Below the pieces are notes generated by a model that did no database searches, had not been told where the DNA came from, and saw only the letters and a list, made by a program, of their open reading frames with translations. Both the position numbers and the translations under genes were made by a program. Below, piece by piece: positions 1-8,613 of a DNA stretch of 64,000 bases. Source of the stretch: an uncultured Bacteroidota bacterium (GTDB lineage: Bacteria; Bacteroidota; Bacteroidia; Chitinophagales; Chitinophagaceae); contig CAIWHI010000271.1 in assembly GCA_903912435.1 (NCBI GenBank), forward strand, positions 62,001 through 126,000, read 5' to 3'. The stretch's first letter is position 1. Every line of letters begins with the position of its first letter.

Positions 1-71
1 GCAAGGAATGTTACAGTGTTGCCCAGAGGAACAAATGCCCCAGAAGTTATAGGTGTATAGATTCTTGACAT
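1..71 (-). CDS. Partial unknown protein, N-terminal 23 codons
   Basis: An ATG at 71 on the minus strand overlaps the TAA of the upstream gene (TAATG), a layout used repeatedly in this genome for translationally coupled genes. The reading frame stays open to the window edge and begins MSRIYTPITSG. It lies downstream of gp20 and gp67, where T4 has head genes (68, 21, 22), but the visible residues do not resemble the prohead protease or scaffold. Function unknown; the rest lies outside the window. Confidence 0.55.
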   Translation of the reverse strand, partial: MSRIYTPITSGAFVPLGNTVTFL

Positions 72-1147
72 TAGATTCTCCCGTCACCAAATTGACTTGA
101 TGGCGCACCGAAACTATTTGGTGCCATAGTCACACTCGAAATTCCACCATCAGAGGGTGCTGCTTGTTCGTCTTCTTCTTTGCCATGATCACCATAAACC
201 ATATAGTCATGGACGCTGTTGATCATTTCTTTAGACTGAGCAATCTTTGCCTGGACCCATGGTTCAACATGAAGATTTTGTGGCATAGCCATCAAAATAT
301 GAAGAGCCTTATTTGCTAGAGCCTTAAGCTCTGCCTTTACCATTTCGATCTCTTCTTGAGTGTCATCGGAGCGTCCTTTTGGAAGGTCGGACACATCACC
401 ACCAAGAAAAGGCATAGCTAGATCTTCATTGCGCTGCTTAGCATAATAAGCCGCTAAAGCCATTTCTTTGCGCTTTTCTTTAGACTTACCGGCAAACTTT
501 GGATTTGTTGACTGTTGGAAGTCCTTAATGATTTCACCAACGGAAGTTTTTTTAGTTAGAACTTCATCGAGCTCGACTTCTTCGACTTCTTCCTTGGCCA
601 TGCGAGCCAGTTTATCAGATGCTCTATTTACACCTAAGAAACGATTGCTAAGCTTCTTATGCTCGGCTTCCTTTGACTTAGAAGAACTAAATGGATTTGC
701 CGACTTCAGGCCTAGGCTCATTGCCCTGCCGGCAATGTCACCAGTAGCCTTTTTTGTATAGCTCGAAAGAGTACTTGGACCAAGTTCATTAATCTTCTTA
801 GCAGACATGCATTCGGTCATACCATGAACAGGGCAACTAGTTCCCTTTGGGGTATTATTGCACTTAGCTTCTTCTGCTTCCTTAGCTTCATAAACCTTTT
901 CGTCTTCGCCCTTATCATGACCCTTATTAGTCTTCTTATTTGAGACTTTCTTCACGTTTGTGGCTTGATAGACATCATCTCCATTACCCACACGATCTTC
1001 ATGCTTCTCAACAGAATGCTTAGCAACCCAGTCCTGTTCGGCTGGAGCCTTTGGTTCGTAGTCTACGCGCGGACGATCACCAAGTTTTTCGGGTGCTACC
1101 TTAGACTTCTTTACGCCATTTAATATATCTTTAAGCTGCTTCGGCAT
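71..1147 (-). CDS. Conserved T4-like head-operon protein, function unknown
   Basis: 358 residues starting MPKQLKDILNGVKKS, charged and rich in Lys/Glu. I chose the ATG at 1147 rather than upstream in-frame codons because AGAGGAAG sits just before it and because it overlaps the end of the gp67-like gene by only 17 bp. Visible segments include a C-x-H motif region (CPVHGMTECMS, about residue 105) and a helical stretch FAGKSKEKRKEMALAAYYAKQ. From memory, proteins with this N-terminus sit after the portal/gp67 genes in marine T4-like phages and have no assigned role. A link to prohead assembly is inferred from position only. Confidence 0.6.
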   Translation of the reverse strand: MPKQLKDILNGVKKSKVAPEKLGDRPRVDYEPKAPAEQDWVAKHSVEKHEDRVGNGDDVYQATNVKKVSNKKTNKGHDKGEDEKVYEAKEAEEAKCNNTPKGTSCPVHGMTECMSAKKINELGPSTLSSYTKKATGDIAGRAMSLGLKSANPFSSSKSKEAEHKKLSNRFLGVNRASDKLARMAKEEVEEVELDEVLTKKTSVGEIIKDFQQSTNPKFAGKSKEKRKEMALAAYYAKQRNEDLAMPFLGGDVSDLPKGRSDDTQEEIEMVKAELKALANKALHILMAMPQNLHVEPWVQAKIAQSKEMINSVHDYMVYGDHGKEEDEQAAPSDGGISSVTMAPNSFGAPSSQFGDGRI

Positions 1148-1349
1148 CGTTGTCTTCCTCTGTATCTTCGATTTCTTGTTCTGAACCATGCCCACTGAAC
1201 ATATGCTGTGCAACTTCGATCTTCTTTTGATCAATAGCATAAGCGAGTCTATCTCCAATTAGCGTCTGAAAAGTCTGCTCAAAATCGATAGGCTTTTGCT
1301 GAGAACTAAAGTTGAGTAGATCTGCTACGCGGTATTCTATGTCTGTCAT
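1131..1349 (-). CDS. 67: Prohead core protein, gp67-like
   Basis: 72 residues with an N-terminal helical segment (FQTLIGDRLAYAIDQKKIEVAQHMF) and a very acidic tail (EQEIEDTEEDNDAEAA). This is the architecture of T4 gp67, a small acidic internal component of the prohead scaffold. It lies immediately after the portal gene, as 67 follows 20 in T4. The ATG at 1349 is preceded by AAGGA. It is about the length of T4 gp67 (80 residues). Assignment rests on position, size, helix similarity and acidity. Confidence 0.7.
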   Translation of the reverse strand: MTDIEYRVADLLNFSSQQKPIDFEQTFQTLIGDRLAYAIDQKKIEVAQHMFSGHGSEQEIEDTEEDNDAEAA

Positions 1350-1361
1350 CTCGAATGATCC

Positions 1362-3938
1362 TTAATTATTTTTTGCTACTATTTGTATAGCCGATCTATA
1401 TTTAGCTTCGTCCTGCATTGAACGATTTTTCTTCTTACCTAACATCTTAATAGTGACTTTCGCTTCTCTAATCTTACTATTTTTATCATCTGTAGCAGGA
1501 GTAGAATCGGTATCTTCATCAGAAGCCAATGGTTGCACCTCTGGATCTCCTCCAATATCGGATCCTGGAGGATTTTCACCATCTTCATTTGGCATTAAAC
1601 TTGTCGCCCATCTTGGATCAGTTGCTTCTTCATCTATCTGTTCATCCATCTTTTCAATCATATCTTCATCTTGATGGAGGATATTCTTTCTTGCCCATTC
1701 CTGAGAATAGTACTTACCAATCATACCACCATTCATTAGTAACTGCATCAAGTTGATACGGTTCTCGACGATCTCCGTATCTTTTAGTTCTGTGAAGTAA
1801 TTATCTTTGGCAAAATCATACTTAACATCTGGTGAGATATTTTGCCAATCTTCTATCGACATGATACCTTTAAGAACCAACTGCTTTTCAAGGATGCTAG
1901 TGAATAACGCTGCAAAGCGACCACGCAGTCTTGAAATGAAGCGAGCAAACTTAAGCTCATCTCTTGTTACTTCTGTAGCACGGCCAAGAGAAAATAGAGC
2001 ATCTGAATTTAAGCGATTGACCGGAACATTCAAAGTCTGATATAGCTTTTTCTGGAAGTATAGGACGTCATCCATCTCGCCTAGAGTTTGACCACCGGGA
2101 AGAGTAGTTACTTCCGTACCACGGCCACCCTCACGACGAGGGAGCCAATAGTCTTCAAGCATGGTATTTTTGGTATATACGCCTGCATCTAAAAGATATG
2201 TGTGATGGCTGTGATATGTTTCATCCAAATCAACAGTAATACACCCAACATCAATTTTATCATTCATGTATTCTACGGATATAGCTTTATGGTTGCGTAA
2301 TTTTTCCGCAAAATATTTCTTTGAACCATATTTGCCTTTAATATTGTTTCTATTCAATCCAATATTACGACAATATTCACTGAGGTTTTCAATAACAAGT
2401 TGATTTCCAGTAGGAGCGGTGATTTTCCAGGTTTTTACAATTGGAACGCGTAATTTTGCTTTAGCACTTAGTTTTGCTTTCCATTGTGGAGTAAAATCTT
2501 CTGATTTGTTTGGTTTAAAATTATGTCTGGCTTGTTCTGCGTGGTATTTTAAATGATCATCACTATACAGCATTTCCTCTTTTAGATTATTTTCATTTTT
2601 CCAGCGAGAAACTTCTCTGTGGGTGAATTCCCAGGATTTAGTGTCATTTTTGAATATTTGTTCATATTCTTCTCCACCATCATATATAGAAGCTTTTCTT
2701 CTATAACCAGGAATAATGGATTCCCCAATTAAATCTTTTGCTTCAATAAAACCTTTACCCCAAACAGGAAATTTATGATCTGGTGTGCAAATTACACTTT
2801 CCCCATTATCAAAAGTTACTTTAACAACTTCCGAATTCTTTTTTGTAATACCTGCCCACGAAACAGGACCAGGAACAAACTTACCAGTTACTGGATCACA
2901 AGAATATACCCAATTTTGTTTACCATTTTTATATTCGTCTATAAGAATTTCTAGTGTGACGGTTCTGCCATCCAATAACGGAATTTTAGTGTCTAATGAA
3001 TAACACATAAACTTACGATCATCACGAACTTCGCCGGTAGCACCGTCATAGATAAGGCGATTCTTGTGCTTAACCATAATATCGCGGACGTATTGTTCTG
3101 CCTTCATTTTTGGCAAGTTACCAACGTCGATATACCAAATTCTTCTTTCTGGAGCGCGAGCTAGTCTATAGATGACCAATGCGTCTTCCAAAGTTCTAAG
3201 CTGATTGATGGCTTTGATGGCTTTATGCAGGTACGATAGGACCATGGTCCCGTTTGTGTCTGTGAGCCCGGAGGTGATGTGTACGATAGAGTCCTTAGCT
3301 ATCTTAAGTCCGGTAGTGGAAGGGCCCACGGTCTTATTACCGTAGTTAAAACCTTTCTCATTGAAGATGTAGTATTCATTCTGAATCTTTGGAACAATGG
3401 CTTCACCGCCATCACCACCAGCTACTTTCTTCTTTGTTACTTCTCGTACTTTACGAATTTTTCTAGGATCTACATAGCGTAGTTCTTTGACGCCGGCCTT
3501 TAGGTCTTTTTCATCGATGACTACATGATAATATAGGCGACCATCTATGTACCAGCGACGATAGATCTCATAAGCCCTATTTTGAAAATTCAGGATGTTG
3601 AGAACGTTTTTGAACTCGTCTCTAATTGCTTTCTTGATTTTGTCTGTGATATCTAAGTTGTCTAAAACGATGTTGACGATATCATCTTCATCGATGGACA
3701 TTGTTTCATTGACAATTTCATCGACCGCTGCATCGATCTCTGGTTGCAAAGCCATTTCACGATACTTGGTAACCAATTCAGCCTCGGTTCTTACTGTTCC
3801 ATCTAGATCAACGTAAGTACCATAAGCACCTCCGGCGGCTACGACGACGGCGCCATCATCCATCTCTTTTGGAGCGAACGATGGCGCCATCTGATCTTGT
3901 TCAATAGCTCTTTTAAATTCAAAGCCGAATAAACGCAT
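1362..3938 (-). CDS. 20: Portal vertex protein gp20, interrupted by an intein
   Basis: 858-residue precursor. The first 311 and last 267 residues together make a 578-residue portal like T4 gp20, which forms the dodecameric channel through which DNA is packaged and to which the neck attaches. Recognisable portal blocks include IDAAVDEIVNE near the N-terminus, the ARAPERRIWYIDVGNLP region before the insertion, and EDYWLPRREGGRGTEVTTLPGG just after it. The intein starts at Cys312 and ends at Asn591, with Thr as the +1 residue, so splicing would rejoin DRKFM to TMLEDYW. The ATG at 3938 has GGAA upstream. Neighbours gp19 upstream and gp67 downstream match T4 order. Confidence 0.95.
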   Translation of the reverse strand: MRLFGFEFKRAIEQDQMAPSFAPKEMDDGAVVVAAGGAYGTYVDLDGTVRTEAELVTKYREMALQPEIDAAVDEIVNETMSIDEDDIVNIVLDNLDITDKIKKAIRDEFKNVLNILNFQNRAYEIYRRWYIDGRLYYHVVIDEKDLKAGVKELRYVDPRKIRKVREVTKKKVAGGDGGEAIVPKIQNEYYIFNEKGFNYGNKTVGPSTTGLKIAKDSIVHITSGLTDTNGTMVLSYLHKAIKAINQLRTLEDALVIYRLARAPERRIWYIDVGNLPKMKAEQYVRDIMVKHKNRLIYDGATGEVRDDRKFMCYSLDTKIPLLDGRTVTLEILIDEYKNGKQNWVYSCDPVTGKFVPGPVSWAGITKKNSEVVKVTFDNGESVICTPDHKFPVWGKGFIEAKDLIGESIIPGYRRKASIYDGGEEYEQIFKNDTKSWEFTHREVSRWKNENNLKEEMLYSDDHLKYHAEQARHNFKPNKSEDFTPQWKAKLSAKAKLRVPIVKTWKITAPTGNQLVIENLSEYCRNIGLNRNNIKGKYGSKKYFAEKLRNHKAISVEYMNDKIDVGCITVDLDETYHSHHTYLLDAGVYTKNTMLEDYWLPRREGGRGTEVTTLPGGQTLGEMDDVLYFQKKLYQTLNVPVNRLNSDALFSLGRATEVTRDELKFARFISRLRGRFAALFTSILEKQLVLKGIMSIEDWQNISPDVKYDFAKDNYFTELKDTEIVENRINLMQLLMNGGMIGKYYSQEWARKNILHQDEDMIEKMDEQIDEEATDPRWATSLMPNEDGENPPGSDIGGDPEVQPLASDEDTDSTPATDDKNSKIREAKVTIKMLGKKKNRSMQDEAKYRSAIQIVAKNN
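2166..3005 (-). mobile_element. Intein in the portal gene, no recognisable nuclease
   Basis: 280 in-frame codons inside gp20. Block A begins with Cys1 (CYSLDTKI). Block B has the usual T-x-x-H pair at residues 74-77 (CTPDHKF). The C-terminal splice block reads HTYLLDAGVYTKN followed by Thr. The penultimate residue is Lys instead of the common His. The central region (about residues 105-250) has no LAGLIDADG, HNH or GIY-YIG motif that I can see. It does contain a segment KTWKITAPTGNQLVIENL followed by SEYCRNIGL, which resembles the small DNA-binding repeats appended to phage homing nucleases. The insertion is visibly more AT-rich than the flanking portal sequence. Confidence 0.9.
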
Positions 3939-3979
3939 TTAATTATTCCAAAATGGAGAGCGAACTCTCTTCAATAATA

Positions 3980-4636
3980 TTAGTATACTGTGGTAGCAGC
4001 ACCAGCTCCGCCAGCAGCGCCGGTGTCGATAGTCGAAGTGCCGTTAACGAGTGGGAGCCAGTAGTCATAAGCAAATGTTACGCCAAATGTCTGGATCTGA
4101 TTTGTAGAATCCCATGACATGTTCATAGCATCTAGATCGATAGGGAATAGACCTACGAACTGATACTGCTTAATGATGGAATCCGCACCAGTAGATGCAT
4201 TTGATCCGGCTGCACCATTTGGTCCACCCTTAGCAAAGTGAGTAATAGTAGCATCTGCCTTGTAACTAAGACCAGGTGATGTCTGGTTATCACCGATTAG
4301 ACGCTTATTACCTACGTGTGAGTTTAGACCATTCATCCATGATTCGAAAGAATTACGAACGACATAGTCTTCGTCATTCATTACTGTTACTGTCCAGTTA
4401 GCAAAGGTCCTGTCACCAGCTACCTTGATCTGACGACCAAAATAACCAACATTGATAGGATCTATTGTTGAAGCTGGAATAGTAGCAGCGCTGCAGGTAA
4501 ATGCGAACTTAGGCTGGAACAAATTTGTTCCTGGGTTGATAGCAGTTGGTAGGTTCATGGTAACCTGGAAGAGCGTTGGACGCGCTCCTCCAAGTGTTAG
4601 ACCTCTTGTCTTAAAGTCGTTTACGTTGAAAGCCAT
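3980..4636 (-). CDS. 19: Tail tube protein gp19
   Basis: 218 residues beginning MAFNVNDFKTRGLTLGGARP, the typical start of T4-like tail tube subunits. Hexamers of this protein stack to make the inner tube through which DNA passes. It is longer than T4 gp19 (163 residues), as in many marine relatives, with a Gly/Ala/Thr-rich C-terminus. It lies between gp18 and gp20 as in T4. The ATG at 4636 has GGGAG upstream and a TAATAAATA late-promoter match further back at 4659-4667. Confidence 0.92.
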   Translation of the reverse strand: MAFNVNDFKTRGLTLGGARPTLFQVTMNLPTAINPGTNLFQPKFAFTCSAATIPASTIDPINVGYFGRQIKVAGDRTFANWTVTVMNDEDYVVRNSFESWMNGLNSHVGNKRLIGDNQTSPGLSYKADATITHFAKGGPNGAAGSNASTGADSIIKQYQFVGLFPIDLDAMNMSWDSTNQIQTFGVTFAYDYWLPLVNGTSTIDTGAAGGAGAATTVY

Positions 4637-4658
4637 TTATTAAAACTCCCGTTTTATC

Positions 4659-4667
4659 TATTTATTA
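4659..4667 (-). promoter_or_regulatory. Late promoter match before gp19
   Basis: TAATAAATA on the minus strand about 22 bp before the gp19 ATG, overlapping the gp18 stop codon. It resembles the T4 late-promoter element TATAAATA, which is recognised by gp55 with coactivator gp33. Inferred from the motif and its spacing. Confidence 0.5.
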
Positions 4668-6809
4668 GAACTGACCAACAATTGTTGAGAACTGGACTCC
4701 TGTTCCAACTGCAACGAAGTTCAGGTTAATATAGTTGATAGAACGAGCTGGCTTAATGTAGATATCGCCAATAAACTGGTTCGAGTCAATTACCTGAGCT
4801 GTGTTATTTGTTGTGTCGCAAACTACTAGGAAGTCAGTAATACCACGGCGTGACTGCACGTCTCTTAGATAAGGATTGATCAAGTTCCTGAACTGTGCTC
4901 TTGTGAACTCGTCATTGAACTCGAATAGTGAGTACTTAGCTACTAGAGAGATAGCCTTCTCGAGAGTAATGAACAAGCGACGAACATTGATACGATCGAA
5001 AGCTGATGGCTTAGAAGTAAGCGTCTTATCACCATAAAGGATTGTGCCCTGTCCTGGGAACGTTACGATTGGATTGACGTTATTCTTATAAAGCAGATCA
5101 CGATCTGTCTGATTAGGATTGTAGCGAAGCTTCACTACGTTCTTAATCTGCCCGCGGTTGAAACCGGCTGGTGACCACCATGAATCATTTGTAAGATCTG
5201 TACGAGCGCAAAGACCAGCTACATCGCCATTTGTTGGTACATAGCGATATAGATCGTTATACTTGTCATATGTGTACTTGTAACCACTATCCATTACTGC
5301 GTAAGTAGAGTCAACAACTACGCTTCTCCAGTTAACAATAGCTGTAGCTTCCTGACCAGAGTTTGACTTAACAATACCATCATCTGGTGTGATGAATACC
5401 ACGCAGTCCTTACGAACTTCGGCAATGTTCTGGATTAGGTAGTTAGCTAGCAGGTAGTTGTTAGCTGTTAGACCATTTGTTGTTGCAGTTGTAGAACCAC
5501 CGATTGGCTTACCCTGAAGAAGAAGTGAAATATCAACAACTTCCTTTGAGTTGAATAAGTCATAACCGGCTGTAACTGTAGCAAGTGAAGCATTTGCCTC
5601 TGTGAAACCAGAATAAGCATCCTGACCGTAATTGAAGTCAAGAGTCATTGTAGCTGTGTTGGTTGAAGCAGTTACCGCATTTGCAGTGTTGCTATAACCA
5701 GCATATCTTTCGCTAGCTGTCCAGATATACTTTGAACCCTGATTAATTACTGTCTTATAATAGTTTGAAGCGCCTGTTTCTAGCTTTGCATCAGTAGCTC
5801 TTGAAACATTTGTGAAGCGTTCTAAAACTGTACCAGGAGCATTTGTGAACAAACCATCCTGATCGATAACTACCACGTGCATTGTATCGACTGCGGTATT
5901 ATTACCATAAGCCGCCACATAAGGTGAGTTTATTGGAGGAGTAGTTACGACTGTAGAATACTGCCAATTACGCTGCAGTGGAACAGAAGTGGTGTTACCA
6001 TTCTGTGTGTTATTAGCTACGAAAGTAGTTGCAAGCCTGTAAGGATCTGAGAAGTTGATGGTTACATTAGCAACAGAAGCAGCAAGTGGATTTAGGTTAA
6101 CTGCTGTAATCTTTAGAATCTGTGTACCAATAGAAGAGTTACCAACCTTAACTAGATCACCAACTGTGAATGAACCAGCTACGATAGAAGCGTAGTTGTT
6201 AGCATCCGCACCGGTTGAGTTCGATGTGAATAGGATTGTAGCTGTATTAGAACCAGTTGCTAAAGAGAAGCTAGGTGTAACATTTGCCTGTGTATTTGAG
6301 AAGTATAGCGCTACGTTTGAGCTATAAGCATTTACGCTATCACAAACTGAAATACGAAGTGAGTTACCAAGGTCACCAGGGAAACGAGTCACATAAACTA
6401 CACTTGGATCGAATACGCCTGTTTGGCCATCCTTATTAGCATAGTAGTCGCTAGAGCTCTTAACAGCATTAAATACTGCATTTGTTGAACCACCGGCTAG
6501 TGCAGCGGTGTTCGCCACAGAGTTGTAAGCGCCATTTGCGGCATCTGTAGTATTAGCAGTACGAACTACATAAAGTGAGTTACCATATGTTAGGAATGAA
6601 GCTGCTGTGAAAAACGTTTCTGGATTTAAAGATGTTGGCTTACCAAAGATAGATACCAAAGTATTTTCGTTATTAACAAGTGTTCTCTCACCGACTGGGC
6701 CCCAGCGGAAGTAGCCTGCAATAGCTCCTGATGAAGTTGCAACAGCAGGAACTACCGTTGTTAAGTCGACTTCATTGATGCTAACGCCCGGGCTTAATAG
6801 ATATGCCAT
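4665..6809 (-). CDS. 18: Tail sheath protein gp18
   Basis: 714 residues. The N-terminus (MAYLLSPGVSINEVDLTTVV, then AGYFRWGPVGERTLV) and the C-terminal domain (RRLFITLEKAISLVAKYSLFEFN, then RGITDFLVVCD) are characteristic contractile sheath blocks. The sheath surrounds the gp19 tube and contracts on infection. The size is close to T4 gp18 (659). The central part is Thr/Asn/Ala rich and is probably surface-exposed insertion domains. The ATG at 6809 follows GGAGACACC. A TATAAATA element lies about 47 bp upstream. Confidence 0.95.
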   Translation of the reverse strand: MAYLLSPGVSINEVDLTTVVPAVATSSGAIAGYFRWGPVGERTLVNNENTLVSIFGKPTSLNPETFFTAASFLTYGNSLYVVRTANTTDAANGAYNSVANTAALAGGSTNAVFNAVKSSSDYYANKDGQTGVFDPSVVYVTRFPGDLGNSLRISVCDSVNAYSSNVALYFSNTQANVTPSFSLATGSNTATILFTSNSTGADANNYASIVAGSFTVGDLVKVGNSSIGTQILKITAVNLNPLAASVANVTINFSDPYRLATTFVANNTQNGNTTSVPLQRNWQYSTVVTTPPINSPYVAAYGNNTAVDTMHVVVIDQDGLFTNAPGTVLERFTNVSRATDAKLETGASNYYKTVINQGSKYIWTASERYAGYSNTANAVTASTNTATMTLDFNYGQDAYSGFTEANASLATVTAGYDLFNSKEVVDISLLLQGKPIGGSTTATTNGLTANNYLLANYLIQNIAEVRKDCVVFITPDDGIVKSNSGQEATAIVNWRSVVVDSTYAVMDSGYKYTYDKYNDLYRYVPTNGDVAGLCARTDLTNDSWWSPAGFNRGQIKNVVKLRYNPNQTDRDLLYKNNVNPIVTFPGQGTILYGDKTLTSKPSAFDRINVRRLFITLEKAISLVAKYSLFEFNDEFTRAQFRNLINPYLRDVQSRRGITDFLVVCDTTNNTAQVIDSNQFIGDIYIKPARSINYINLNFVAVGTGVQFSTIVGQF

Positions 6810-6855
6810 AAGGTGTCTCCTTTATAAAGATGTGAATCAGGTCTTTTTCTTCAAT

Positions 6856-6863
6856 TATTTATA
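6856..6863 (-). promoter_or_regulatory. Late promoter before gp18
   Basis: Exact T4-type TATAAATA on the minus strand, overlapping the gp17 stop codon, about 47 bp upstream of the gp18 start. Separate late transcription of the abundant sheath and tube genes would make sense. Confidence 0.65.
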
Positions 6864-8613
6864 AAAAGCCAGATTCAGGATCTTGCATCCAATGCCTATT
6901 GGGAAGATCGATAATTTCTTCAACAGGAAAACCATCGTCAACAAAACCAAAAGGAGTGAGGGCTTCAGCGATCTCTTCGTCGGTCTTTTCTCTCAATCTC
7001 ATCATGGTATTTATGTTAGTATAGTCTTTGAAGTAAGCTTGATCGGATAGCCAACCGAACAACACCAAACCCATGACCATATCATCGTGGTTACCAGGTT
7101 CGGCTTCATAGCTAGTTCCTTTTTTAGAGAAAGTAGCAAGCTCTTGGATAGTATAGAAGTCATTGATAATAAGTTGATTTTGCTCGATCATTAGTTTCAA
7201 GATGGAACAACCAGTGGCTTTAACAATCTTAGTGGTATTAATACCCTTATCTACATTAGATCCAAAGCCAGAAGTGATCCTTTTGCCCATCCTGCCGGCT
7301 GATTCTGTAAAAAGCATATTGTCGTATTCAAAGTCTAAGTGAAGCGCTTCGGCTACTTGCACTCCCATGTTATTGACTTCAACTAAGATAGAAGCTCCAT
7401 TGTAAGACTTAGCGACCCTATGAGCTACTTCTGCGTAGTCAAGCGGCGCTATCAGATTGTTTCTATAAGCACATACCTGCACATAGGGCATCACAGTAAC
7501 ATCTATGACAGAGAAGGCCGAGTAGTCTAAACCTCGCCCCTTGGAACTATCTACTATCATAACATAAGATCTTGTTTTATCCGGAGCTACGAACATGATC
7601 AAACCTTCATGCTCATAGATCGGTGACTTACTAACAAGTTCCTTTAGTTTCCAACCGGCAATAAGTGTACCAGAAGAACCCATGAACTCAACTTCATATT
7701 CCTGCGCAAACTTCTCGGTATCGAAGTTCATTGCGGCAAGAGTATCACGTCTCCAGTTATCATCTCGACCAGGAACGTCATTCCAAGATACACGTATCGG
7801 ATTGTAACCGTTATTTTCCTCACCTTCTTTATGAGCATTTGCCCATAACTTATAGAAGTGATTCAAACCATTTGGAGTAGAAACGAGGACGATCTTGGTT
7901 TCTGTACCAGAAGAAATAGTAGGGTAAACTGAGGTAAAGAATGTATCCCAATTTTCTACGAACGCGGCTTCGTCCATGAATAGAAGGTTAATAGAATAAC
8001 CACGAATAGCATCAGATGAAGTGGCGGCCGCAATAACTCGAGAGTTATTTTCTAGAACAAATGAACCTTTATTCCACTCAATAACACCTTGTTGCAACCA
8101 TTTTGGAAGATGCTGATAAGCTAGCTGCACACGACCAAGAATTTCTCGAGCAGTTTCGCCCTTATTGGCCAATAGACCTACAACTTTGGTCTCATTAAAC
8201 AAAATATAATGGAGAATGAATGTGACCACAGATGTAGTATTATGTGAAAGAATATCACCAGTCCACAAACGGTGATCATCACTACACACAGTTATATCAA
8301 ACATGTTTTCTTTTTTTATCAAAAGTTGTTCGACCGATTTTACCTTTGATGGTCCTAAGCGTGTCATTATCAAAGTTGAATCTGGGACGCAATCTTTTAC
8401 AAAAATTTCATTAAAATTCTGATCGAATACTATGTGAGTATCCGCGCATAGTATTTTAGCACCATTTTCTGTTACAATTTCCCACACTTCGTATTCGATG
8501 GTTTTATGAATGGAAGAAATTGGTTGCCAATCGGAGTCTGTATCAATTTCCCAATCATCAACATCAAATGATTCTATAAATTTTCTTTCTACTTGGTCAG
8601 AAAGTTTAAACAT
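6859..8613 (-). CDS. 17: Large terminase gp17, C-terminal half fused to C-intein
   Basis: 584 residues: a 125-residue C-intein ending DILSHN, then 459 residues of terminase starting TTSVVTFILHYILFNE. The terminase part starts in the middle of Walker A (…GK|TT) and carries all later motifs. These are Walker B (LLFMDEAAF), the coupling motif (VSTPNG), and the nuclease acidic residues in DSSKGRGLDYSAF, VEVNNMGV and NHDDMVMGLVLFGWL, matching the D/E/D catalytic set of T4 gp17. The ATG at 8613 has AGAGGA upstream and overlaps the nuclease gene before it by 25 bp. Function requires trans-splicing to the N-half at 9520-9906. The joined product would be about 547 residues. Confidence 0.93.
   Translation of the reverse strand: MFKLSDQVERKFIESFDVDDWEIDTDSDWQPISSIHKTIEYEVWEIVTENGAKILCADTHIVFDQNFNEIFVKDCVPDSTLIMTRLGPSKVKSVEQLLIKKENMFDITVCSDDHRLWTGDILSHNTTSVVTFILHYILFNETKVVGLLANKGETAREILGRVQLAYQHLPKWLQQGVIEWNKGSFVLENNSRVIAAATSSDAIRGYSINLLFMDEAAFVENWDTFFTSVYPTISSGTETKIVLVSTPNGLNHFYKLWANAHKEGEENNGYNPIRVSWNDVPGRDDNWRRDTLAAMNFDTEKFAQEYEVEFMGSSGTLIAGWKLKELVSKSPIYEHEGLIMFVAPDKTRSYVMIVDSSKGRGLDYSAFSVIDVTVMPYVQVCAYRNNLIAPLDYAEVAHRVAKSYNGASILVEVNNMGVQVAEALHLDFEYDNMLFTESAGRMGKRITSGFGSNVDKGINTTKIVKATGCSILKLMIEQNQLIINDFYTIQELATFSKKGTSYEAEPGNHDDMVMGLVLFGWLSDQAYFKDYTNINTMMRLREKTDEEIAEALTPFGFVDDGFPVEEIIDLPNRHWMQDPESGFL
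8239..8613 (-). mobile_element. C-intein of split terminase intein (125 aa)
   Basis: Contains block B (GAKILCADTHIVF, with the T-H pair at residues 59-60) and the C-terminal splice blocks (DDHRLWTGDILSHN, then Thr). Because block B lies in this piece, the split falls between blocks A and B. That is far upstream of the usual split site and is like the atypically split AceL-TerL class. The segment DVDDWEIDTDSDW followed by QPISSIHKTIEYEVWEI is typical of contiguous phage inteins, so the halves look like one ancestral mini-intein cut in two. Confidence 0.9.
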
